Positions 55,950-64,000 of a DNA stretch of 64,000 nt are shown here, piece after piece. How positions within the stretch are numbered: position 1 is the stretch's first letter; every line of letters begins with the position of its first letter. Source of the DNA: Argyresthia goedartella (Eukaryota; Arthropoda; Insecta; Lepidoptera; Argyresthiidae); the NCBI GenBank assembly GCA_949825045.1, contig OX463829.1, forward strand, positions 3,658,001 through 3,722,000. The letters are read 5' to 3'. The position numbers and the translations under genes were made by a program. The notes beneath the pieces were generated by a model. That model searched no databases, was not told the origin of the DNA, and was given only the letters and a program-made list of their open reading frames with translations.

Positions 55950-56060
55950 TTTGCTGGGAGAAATCTCTATTTTGAGATAAGCTCGCCTTTGCTTAGAATA
56001 TTTCTTGGTGCTTTCTGTACATTTATATTATCTGTGCAATAAAGAATATATGAATTCATA
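55950..56060 (+). repeat. LINE 3' tail
   Basis: TGGGAGAAATCTCTATTTTG, GATAAGCTCGCCTTTGC and GTGCAATAAAGAATAT match the insertion at 17118-17230. Confidence 0.55.
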
Positions 56061-56149
56061 AGATTTTTTTTTTTCAGAGGCATTCGAAATTTGCTTTTAA
56101 GTAAGGGACCAGATTATATTCCAAGTACGATTTATTATTCTGTTGACTT

Positions 56150-56530
56150 CTGATTTTGAAATTGCCATTTGAGCAATTTAAAAAGCATGTTAAAGCGACT
56201 TTGTCGAAAAAGGGATATTACAATGTTCAAGATTACTTAAATGACACGACTGTATGGGGTTAATCTGGCTCAACACAGACCTTGCTGTTAATAATTTTGT
56301 AATTATTTATTCCTGCTTATTAATCATAACAATTAAATTTTTCATATTTGTATTAGTTAAGCACAACCTATTTTTAAAAGAGATCTAAAAATCAATGTGT
56401 GGGAGTTTCTACGCCCTTCTTCTCCCACAGTGGTCCAATGTAGAGAAGAGGCAAAACTGACGTTTGCTAAGTATATGTAAATATCTACAGTAATAAAGTA
56501 CTTTGACTTGACTTGATAAGTAATGTTGTC
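56150..56530 (+). pseudogene. LINE 3' end: ORF2 C-terminus and 3' UTR
   Basis: An open stretch ending at TAA 56261-56263 encodes FKKHVKATLSKKGYYNVQDY and LNDTTVWG, the typical C-terminus of a Jockey-type LINE ORF2. About 260 bp of 3' UTR follow to a GACTTGACTTGA end near 56515. The copy is heavily 5'-truncated. Confidence 0.65.
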
Positions 56531-58701
56531 TTGGAATGTTATTTATTTCCCAACATATAAAGGTATGTACCAGTCATTACATTTCGTTGCCATCTAGATT
56601 AATGCCTATCAGCGTTCGATATATTTTTTGTCTTTAGAATATTCATCTCTTATTTCATTAAATTGTTAAACTACTTAGACCCAATTACAAAAACTTATGT
56701 CATTACAAGTTTACAGTCATTTTAAACTTGTCAAAAGCAGTCTTACCTTGAAAATAAATAATGAGTTTGTAGACAATTAACTCACAGGAAAGCGAAAATA
56801 ATAATAATCAAATAGCGTTTTTTTTTAACGGAAACGAATTATACCGTCTCTGGGGGAGTTTAAGATATGAACAGATACAGGCTGTTATATAATAAGTTTA
56901 CTGATCAAACAATATGAAACAATAGCCTTTTTAACATTACAACTCCTTTTTACATGACTGCCAAAAAAAAATTGTCAAATGTTTTGTATTTATATATGTA
57001 TTAATGAATATATCTGAGTGAGTTTCTTAAGTTCACGATTTTGAATAAACTACTGGCCAGATTTATAGGTATTGTTAGAAACCTCACGTTTTACCAAGTG
57101 CCATAGAGTAAGTGCCCAAAACAACATGGCGGATTCTGTGCGCAAAAATGTGTTAACCATTCGAGCCCTGAACCTGGTTATGAGACATTCCAATTTTGAA
57201 CATCATGCCATTTTAATTAAATTCAAAATATTTGGTATCACCGGGGTTAAGGAGTTAAAGAACAAAAATAGGTCCCAAGAGTGCAAACAAAACATTATGT
57301 TCTTTAACTCCTTAATATTTGAATTTTATTGATGTCCAAAATTGCGATGCCGGCTAACCAGGTAGAAAATATGGACTGTCGAGGTACACATGGTGACATT
57401 TAGTTTGTTGACCATATTTTGGGGAATAATAGGACCCCTCATTATGGACAAGTTCCCCAAGAAACATACGGATAGAAAATCTCGTCTTTAGTACATTGAC
57501 CTAATCAGCTTAGTACTATCGGAGACCCAAAAAATGTATCGTTTACGAATCTATGTTTCTCGGGAATCATTCATAATGATGGGAACTATCATTCTTAATT
57601 AATTAAATTAATATTAATTAAAAAGAACCCTCTATGTTAGTGTTCATATTAGAACGATTCTTTACTCGATTAAAATTTATTTTGTAACTTTTTAGTTAGT
57701 CAGGTTTTTATTATTTCTTTTAACTAACTTATTTCGTTTCTGGTTTTTATTTTTTGGAGTCACAGCATGTTTGAAATATGACTAGAAATTCTCTCTCTAA
57801 CGTTTTAATTGTTTTCCATCTCTTGCAACTCTCTCCAGTTTTGACCTGTAGTGAGTTTGAGCTAGTCTTCCAATCTTTAGCGTTGAGGGTCAGGCGTCAG
57901 GCTTTTCCTTCATTTATCCTGGGGAATGAATTAAACAAAATGACACAAATCACGAGTATCGAAAAAAAATATATACACACCGAGTGTATAATACCCTAAT
58001 TACTCAATAAAACTCTACTTACTTAATAAAATAAGAAGTATTTTGTGAAAATCCTGTAATTTAGTCGCCTTTGAGTGAATTGAACACCCTGTATTTTAAC
58101 TCAAAAGACAAATTGGCCAAACGTTTGGAGTTTATGGCCTTTTCTGAACAACATTTTATGGGTCATTAAGTTGGAATAAATTTGCAGCTGTGTAGGTCAC
58201 TTCGTGATCAAAATGATAAATTCCACCCGTCAAACGTTTAGCGTACAGCCGTATGAACGGCAAATTTTTAACAGTTTAAGTGCTTAGCGTACAGACGGGT
58301 GTACGTTAGATGGCCACACTGATTTGGCTCTATAAATCTATGACCAGTACGTTCTCAATGCCCAAAATTCATTGTTTTATTGGCCTATGGGTCATTACGA
58401 TTAATTTCTGTTAACCAATCAAACTGCATGTCTTAGAAAAAAACTAAATTCTCATCGAAAACAGATCAAATTTTGTTTGTAGTCCGAATCGCACGGCGCG
58501 TAATGGCGGTTGTTGACATTTTATCTCTTCGTGTTTATTATTCATTTATAGCTTTATTATGGTGATTTGGAGTGTGAAAATTGTGTAAACAGTACTAGAT
58601 AATATGCAGATCATTATATAAGTGTTAGTTCAGTGCTAGTGAATAAGTAATTAGTGAAAATAGCAAGAAATAGTTCAAAGTAGTGTCAAAATAGCGGGAA
58701 A
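56531..58701. other. AT-rich intergenic DNA
   Basis: No supported gene. Near 57253-57325 the inverted pair AAGGAGTTAAAGAAC and GTTCTTTAACTCCTT could form a hairpin. ORFs at 57072-57332 and 57778-57999 have no recognisable domain. Confidence 0.4.
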
Positions 58702-58730
58702 ATGAAATTCATCTCGTCATTTGAAAGCAT
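58480..58730 (+). promoter_or_regulatory. Candidate promoter, 5' UTR and first exon
   Basis: A GC-rich start (CGCACGGCGCGTAATGGCGG), a GTTAGTTCAGTGCTAG initiator-like site, an A-rich leader, then an ATG at 58702 followed after 29 bases by a near-ideal donor (AGCAT|GTAAGTTT, intron from 58731). It encodes only MKFISSFES. No partner exon was found, so it is the start of an unknown gene or element. Confidence 0.3.
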
Positions 58731-59384
58731 GTAAGTTTTTATTACCATAACAACTATAATAATCGGATAGGAAATTTCATGCAGATTACAGTGTATATAA
58801 TACTTGTTGAATAATTACGTCGTACCTTCTCTAATTTGAGTCATACGGAATCTCGGTCGAAAAAATAATTACATCGCGAAATGGCCTGACACCCGAGCCA
58901 CTTCTACACGGCCCAGAGCCAATCACGTGACGGGTTAATGCGATTAAATCTGGGAGTCATTCTTGACTTTCTCTGTACCCAATTTCCTGCAGATAAATAG
59001 GTTATAATAACTCAACTCGGAGGGTCACACAACACATAACAGGGCCTGGTTTGATGCACTGGCTGCAATAAGGGCATAACAGAATACCACCACCCAGTAG
59101 ACACGGACTGCCAGCAGCCGCACAACACGTGTGCCGCGCGTGCGGCCGTGTATGCCGCGCCAGAGTTAGACTATATAGTAACGAGCGCAGATGTATCGGA
59201 CGCTGCTTTAATCATCTGTTACAGAGTTCATCGCCCTTATCATGATGGTAACAACTCTATGGTCAGGAGCGGTTTATTTTCTTAGTGTGTATGTGTGTAT
59301 ATATGTGTATGTGTGCATGACATATTTAAGTTTTTGACAAAGCAGTTGGCGGATGCTGATCATTGATTTATCTTTATTGTAATT
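58731..59384. other. Intergenic or intronic DNA
   Basis: A GC-richer patch at 59090-59170 (CGCACAACACGTGTGCCGCG) and a TGTGTATG simple repeat at 59284-59320. No gene is visible. Confidence 0.4.
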
Positions 59385-59431
59385 ACACCGCTTAAGGCCG
59401 AAAGATGTGTTCTTTCGGCCTTAAGCGGTGT
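59385..59431. repeat. Perfect hairpin, 21-bp arms, 5-nt loop
   Basis: The left arm ACACCGCTTAAGGCCGAAAGA and its exact complement flank TGTGT. It is followed by a short T-rich stretch but not a clear terminator context. Confidence 0.85.
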
Positions 59432-59661
59432 TTACTTTTAATTTTGAACTAATCTTTATTTAAGCTAAAGATATTTATTTTTTTGCACAAATAAAGTTAA
59501 ACTTCTTGTCTAATTATTCCTGTCTGTGTCTATTCCGTAACGAGAGCCAACGCCAAAATTGGGTGTCCGTCAAATTTTAAGTAGTTACCTGTGCATTCGA
59601 GGTTTTGTATTAAGACGCTTCTGTCATTCTTGCCACAATACCATCACGTCAGGTTACCCTT

Positions 59662-59919
59662 TTAAAACTGTGTGTAAATGAATGGTATAGTTACTAAATT
59701 ATAGGTATACCTAGATTCTACCTCGGACAAGGCTACATATGTGTGCCTTTTATAGTAGAAACCATCGGTCCAGGGGTTGAAAGAACTTTGATTGCGCCTC
59801 GTCGAGCCTCCAATGACCGGAGGTCTGGAGCCTACCTCGGGCAACGGCTGAGCTTCGCCATCAGCTTGCTGGTCACGAAGAAAAGCGACAAAGGCAGCGA
59901 TCTGGCTCATTTTTACCAT
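59662..59919 (-). CDS. Hypothetical 85-aa ORF, exon-like
   Basis: The ATG-started frame reads MSQIAAFVAFLRDQQADGEA, then PLPEVGSRPPVIGG, and loses gene-like composition after about residue 53, near a weak GATG|GTTTCT donor. It may be a first exon. The composition is more balanced than the surroundings, but I recognise no domain and see no partner exon. Confidence 0.2.
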   Translation of the reverse strand: MVKMSQIAAFVAFLRDQQADGEAQPLPEVGSRPPVIGGSTRRNQSSFNPWTDGFYYKRHTYVALSEVESRYTYNLVTIPFIYTQF

Positions 59920-60419
59920 GTATTTCTTTTTCTTTCTTATACTATGTTTATCTTATTATTTTGAAAGGTTGATTTCATTGTAATTTTGCATATTTTAATA
60001 AAACATAAACTTAACGCGCTGTACTTTCGCAATGAAACCGTTTTTATTATACATCATTCATCATGATTTGTTGGGGCAAAATAATCAGCGTGAAAATCTT
60101 CAATATCAATAAAGGTCACAATTCCACGAAGTTCCATCAGATGCAATAAATGGCACAATTGCCATTCTACCGCCACTGACTCGCAATTAGATCAGAACTC
60201 TAAGAGGTAGCCTCTTAGGAGCAAGACTCAGAACAATTAGAAACGGAAGCGGCATCCATCTGCTTGACCCTGCGCTGACGATGCCTTCATTCGTAATTAT
60301 TTTAACCCCGAAGCAAAAAGGAGAGGTGTTGTATTTTTGAAGCCTCTGTGTGTCTTTCCGTGGCATCGTGCTTGTAGGTCTTGAATAAATAATAATAAAT
60401 AAATAAATATTAGAGGGCT

Positions 60420-60600
60420 CTCTTAGATCGAACTAGGCTAATAGTAACCTCACCAAGACTTGTGTTGCGGGCACTAGATGACGATATATTTAATACAGAT
60501 AAATACTTATGTAAATACATAGAAAACTTCCAAGACTAAGAAACAAATATTCATGCTCATCACACAAATATTTGCCATTACCGGTGTACAAATGGGTAAA
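60420..60600 (-). mobile_element. Diverged SINE fragment
   Basis: The minus strand holds a body like the family B SINE but diverged (GTGATGAGCATGAATATTTG, ATCGTCATCTAGTGCCCGC). The tRNA-like head is truncated at the GGTAATGGC edge near 60570-60580. Confidence 0.5.
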
Positions 60601-61184
60601 CTTATTTGAATGCGATTTAAATAATAAGAAAAAAATGGGAATGGTGTGAAATACGTTTGTTTTCATTATAGGTTTATTAATTTCAAGCTTTGTTTCTTAG
60701 ATATGTTTCATTAGAATTGGGTTATTCGATGAAAAATCATAAATTTCTTTCACAACTGCGATAGATTAATTATTACTAAATATTTTTTTAATTGAGTATG
60801 ATTCGTAGATACTGTACCCCGTCCAGACAAAATAATTTGACTTTCTGTTTGTAGTTAATTTCATGCGGAAGTCGGATCCAGTACTAACTACTCTAAGGGG
60901 CAAGATAAAGAAAAGAGAAACCGCCGGGAATGAATAAATTTTATTCGAGTCTTGAATGATTTATTTTCAATAAAAGTTCGTCAGGCTGAAAACTGCCCAA
61001 GCAGCATTTAAGCTGTAAAGAAGCTGTATATTAGATCTTTTTTAAACTAAGAGCTGTATTGAAGCTTACATTTAGGCTGTATAAAGGGTAAGAATGCTTA
61101 TATACAGCCCTTATAAGGGCAAAAGGGCCACAAATTATACAGCCTTAGGCGTTACATGTGCTGTAAAATAGTGCAAAAGCTGTA

Positions 61185-61385
61185 TTAGAGCTGTATTAGA
61201 GCTGTTATTCGGTATAAAAGGAAACCATTAGCTGTATTTCAGCTGTTTTTCGGTGTAAAAAGAAACCATAGCTGTATTAGAGCTGTCATTTGGTGTAAAA
61301 AGAAACCATAAGCTGTTATTTGGTATAAAAATAAACCATTATATTTATAAGAGCCTATATTGGGTGTAAAAATAAACCAACACTC
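61185..61385 (+). repeat. Subterminal tandem repeats with TATA-like boxes
   Basis: Four to five imperfect units of about 34-46 bp, each with AGCTGT-ATT and GGTGTAAAAAGAAACCA-type sequence. The last TAAAAATAAACC lies about 20-30 bp before a CACTCAGTTTTAG initiator-like site at 61381. They may serve both transposase binding and promoter function. Confidence 0.6.
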
Positions 61386-62280
61386 AGTTTTAGTTTTACA
61401 ACGAGGTTGCGCCAGGAACTCCGAGCTGCTGATCATAAGGTAAGTAAGATAAAGATTGATGTTATAGTTTATATGTAATATGGAAACCATTTGTAAATAG
61501 TACCAAGTAAATATTATTATAGATTAGTTTATATGGTGAACTATACATCATTCTGCGTCAGTATTGACTTGCAGATTTATATTTATTGTATACCTATGTG
61601 AGATTTATGGCATAATTTTCACGCCCTAGCATAATAATTAAGAAACAGTAAAACTAAATATTAATTAGCGGGAAGTAGTATTTGATTTTGAGGTTAAAAT
61701 AATACAATATATTTTAAGTAATAGATATGAGGGCAAAATCATAATTATTTGAGTTGGTAATTATGAAACGACTTGAGTTATTACCTAATATTGTCAAGTA
61801 TTTATTATATTATCTTTTTAAATATATTTTCATACATTCGAAAATGGCGACAATTTGTTAAACAGCCTTAACGATATTTGAACACCATTATAGTCTAACT
61901 AGCTGTACTACGTTATAAGTAGAGTCTTTTATACAGCCTTTGGCTTTTAATCAGCTTTTTAATAGAATATTTTTACTCGTTAGGCTGTTTATTGGTTCAT
62001 CATGCATAGCCTTGTAATTCTCTTTAGAGATGCTTAGAAGAAATTAAAAACCTTTAGCCGTTAATCAATATTTTAACTTGCCAAGCAATTTATTATACGA
62101 AGGCAAAGAAGGCATTTCCTTTATTTTTCTCCTTCGGTGTGTCATCGTAGGTAGTCTTTCTTACGTTACTTGGAAGTGGTTAGCAAAAACTTCAGTTTTA
62201 TTTTATATGGGTTTATGTGAACAAAAAAATATTGCGTTAGAGTGTATCATAATGAGTTTTAATATTTTTTTCAGATAACA

Positions 62281-62568
62281 ATGCCATTTAAAATAATAGA
62301 GACGATAGAGAAAGGACAGAAACAACTTTGCATTATACCAAGCGCGTGGGAATCAAAAAATGTATTGAGATGGCCAAGAAAACGAATAGATGCCAAACTA
62401 GTGAAGGATAGAAACTCGAGACCCGCAAGTAATTGGTCTTATTCAAAATGCACCGTGAAAAGACCGTCAATAGGATCATACGAAGAAGCACTCACAGAAT
62501 TAGATGTCATGGTGGAAAACAGTGACACTGAGGCCGAAGAAACAAGGGCAGAAATACCTATACCTTGA
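62281..62568 (+). CDS. DUF4806-like protein, N-terminal part (95 aa)
   Basis: The ATG lies 6 bp after a strong acceptor (AATATTTTTTTCAG, 62261-62274). A likely 5' UTR exon ends at 61439 (CATAAG|GTAAGTAAG), giving an 835-bp intron. The protein starts MPFKIIETIEKGQKQLCIIP, then has VLRWPRKRIDAKLVKD, RPASNWSYSKCTVKRP and SYEEALTELD, and ends in an acidic tail. This matches my recall of the N-terminus of insect DUF4806 proteins, which are usually several hundred residues long and carry the DUF4806 domain at the C-terminus. That part is missing, and the stop at 62566-62568 lies at the deletion junction. The role is unknown; an accessory DNA-binding function is a guess. Confidence 0.55.
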   Translation: MPFKIIETIEKGQKQLCIIPSAWESKNVLRWPRKRIDAKLVKDRNSRPASNWSYSKCTVKRPSIGSYEEALTELDVMVENSDTEAEETRAEIPIP

Positions 62569-63130
62569 ATATGGGCAGACCGTCAAAATTGAAATTTAAA
62601 GTCACTTTGGTTGGAACATCAATCCATTTCTCTAATGATTTCTTTAGAGAATCAGTGATGCTATTATGCCAGTATTCACCCTGCTCTATAGTTTCTATAC
62701 GTATCTCTTTTACGGTACGTAAAATTGTTCTAGTGTCGCGTGGTAATATCTCTGGAAATCTGCTATTTATAATTGTACTTAAATCATTAAGTGCTACTTG
62801 AGATATATTTTTTTCTATAGCCCATTCTTTTATTCGCTGACGAAACAATATATTTTTTGAAAACTCATCTTCATCATCACTTGAGCTACTTGCGCTGCTG
62901 CACGAAGAAACGTCGTTATTAGGTCCGGAACATTCGACATCACTATTCTGTTCATCTTTGTCTACAATTTTTCATACGGAACCTTCACTGGATGTCGATG
63001 GCAACGCTTGACTTTGGTTTGTCCGTACATCGTTTACTTCCTCAATAAACGATGTTTCATCATTGTTATTTGCGATTGCCCTTGCAATCCTTCTCTTCAC
63101 TGCACCAATTCTTTTCCTTTTCTTCCACAT
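62558..63130 (-). pseudogene. Transposase-like protein, N-terminal part, one TGA
   Basis: Starts MWKKRKRIGAVKRRIARA (basic), then an acidic Ser-rich linker (SSCSSASSSSDDEDEF), then a helical domain (FRQRIKEWAIEKNISQVALN, LPRDTRTILRTVKEI) and TLNFNFDGLPIFK before a stop at 62560-62558. An in-frame TGA at 62974-62972 breaks the linker. I recall this WA-x-ALN, LPRD-RT, DGLP-FK pattern from uncharacterised transposon-linked proteins of insects and cnidarians, which continue several hundred residues further. Here the catalytic part, if any, is deleted. Confidence 0.5.
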
Positions 63131-63189
63131 AATTAACTTTTAACCCGACTGTCTATATTCACACGATTCCAAGCAAATTGATCACCTGT

Positions 63190-63570
63190 CAGTAATACAG
63201 CCTAAAGCTGTATTATAGCTGTAATTTATTGTTTTAGTTTTATAATACTCTCCCTAATAGAAGTTAATAAAGCTACTGTAATTACAAGAGTGTAGAATAA
63301 CTCCATAAGAATTAGTTCTAGAACGGAGTTGTCTTATACCCTTGTACAGTAACAAGTGTCTATCGATACTATTATAACACTATGAGCTGTAATAAGTAAG
63401 TGATTACATGCAAAATACAGCCCATGTACAGCTTTAATGATAAAAGTAGCTTTAAGGTGTCACACAACACTTAAAGTTTTATAGTAGAGTTCGAATATTC
63501 AGTTATTGCACCTTAAACCCACGAAAATTCCTTTATAATCTTTTTATACAGCTTGAGCTGTATAATAGCC
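63190..63570. repeat. Right subterminal AGCTGTA repeats
   Basis: Motif copies in both orientations include TACAGCCTAAAGCTGTATT (about 63197), GAGCTGTAATAAG (about 63385), ATACAGCCCATGTACAGCTT (about 63415) and TATACAGCTTGAGCTGTATA (about 63546). They match the left-end set. Confidence 0.65.
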
Positions 63571-63689
63571 GACAAAACACTTTTATACGACTAAAAGCTT
63601 TTTCTGACACTCTTATACGTTTCATATAGAACTCTAAGTTCTAAATAGGCTGGTTTATGGACGTTGACGACACTTCCGTGCTGCTTGGG

Positions 63690-64000
63690 TGGAATAGAAC
63701 CTTTTGAAATACGTATTTGCTTTTGTGCTTCTGCCGCTTGATAACGGAATTTTACGACCAAAATACAAAATAATTCTTATTCTTATCTACCTAAAGTGAG
63801 ATATAGCTTCCCTTTTCAAAGATCCACTTACACGTATATAGTAAATGTCAACTTGCCACATTTTTACCAGACTGCACCAGAAGGAGGGTATTGTTTTTCG
63901 AGCTTATGCACCTATATGTATGAATGTATGTCCTCTACGGACCAAGCGGCTTGACAGATTTTAACGAATGAGGTATCGTAGGCTTTGTACAGACCGTGAG
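63690..64000. other. Intergenic DNA
   Basis: No gene is visible. The last 120 bp (TATGCACCTATATGTATG, GACCAAGCGGCTTGACAG) look like a retroelement tail of a dispersed family. The window ends inside it. Confidence 0.4.

Larger units (their letters stand above)
60996..63689 (+). mobile_element. Two-gene DNA transposon, internally deleted
   Basis: Terminal inverted repeats CCCAAGCAGCA lie at 60996-61006 and inverted at 63679-63689. Both ends are rich in AGCTGTA/TACAGCT motifs (left to about 61330, right 63190-63570). Two ORFs face each other: a plus-strand gene starting at 62281 and a minus-strand gene starting at 63130. Both are cut short where they meet near 62558-62568. I infer a larger autonomous element with two convergent genes, whose centre was deleted. 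No convincing target duplication is visible beyond a possible TG. Confidence 0.65.

Noticed and set aside
61000..63600. CRISPR-like repeat array
   Set aside because: The repeated AGCTGTA motifs are short, irregularly spaced, in both orientations and confined to transposon ends. The genome is eukaryotic.

Overview
The window is a stretch of insect genome, very probably from a moth or butterfly (Lepidoptera), made almost entirely of transposable elements. Evidence for the host group is indirect: several tRNA-headed SINE families of lepidopteran type, BEL/Pao and Ty3/gypsy LTR elements, Jockey-type LINEs with (TTGA)n ends, AT-rich DNA between elements, and many small inverted-repeat elements. 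No complete, confidently identified host gene was found. At most a few exon-like ORFs could be host sequence (9759-10007, 11303-11605, 59662-59919).

Layout. 1-1811: the 3' part of a Jockey-type LINE, inserted at the start of gag of a BEL/Pao element (1812-about 7485, with a 3' LTR at the end). 7.5-17 kb: AT-rich DNA with SINEs, LINE tails and hairpins. 17.1-19.6 kb: a fold-back repeat interrupted by a compact element with inverted terminal repeats, a two-exon gag-like gene and an internal complementary region. This is DIRS architecture with the polymerase part missing. 20-27.7 kb: MITEs, SINEs, and copies of a dispersed hairpin repeat.

27.7-53.5 kb: a degenerate LINE split by one 24.6 kb insertion. 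The insertion is a tandem Ty3/gypsy array on the minus strand: LTR (28705-30921), internal A, LTR (39875-42110), internal B, LTR (51129-53359). The LTRs are about 2.2 kb. Each internal region carries its own later DNA-transposon insertion (31072-34863 in A, 45711-49584 in B), and comparing the two copies gives exact insertion sites and target duplications. Gag ends in a textbook -1 frameshift signal (A AAA AAC, TAG, short spacer, GC stem). Two adjacent perfect palindromes lie downstream. Neither copy is intact.

53.6-55.9 kb: a fold-back element. 56.1-56.5 kb: another LINE 3' end. 60996-63689: a small transposon with 11-bp terminal inverted repeats, many AGCTGTA-type subterminal repeats, and the first parts of two convergent genes, one DUF4806-like and one transposase-like (DGLPIFK motif). 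The genes meet at what looks like an internal deletion. This, the DIRS-like relic and the gene-bearing element at 45711-49584 are the best candidates for something undescribed. All family names are from recall of motifs; no database search was possible.
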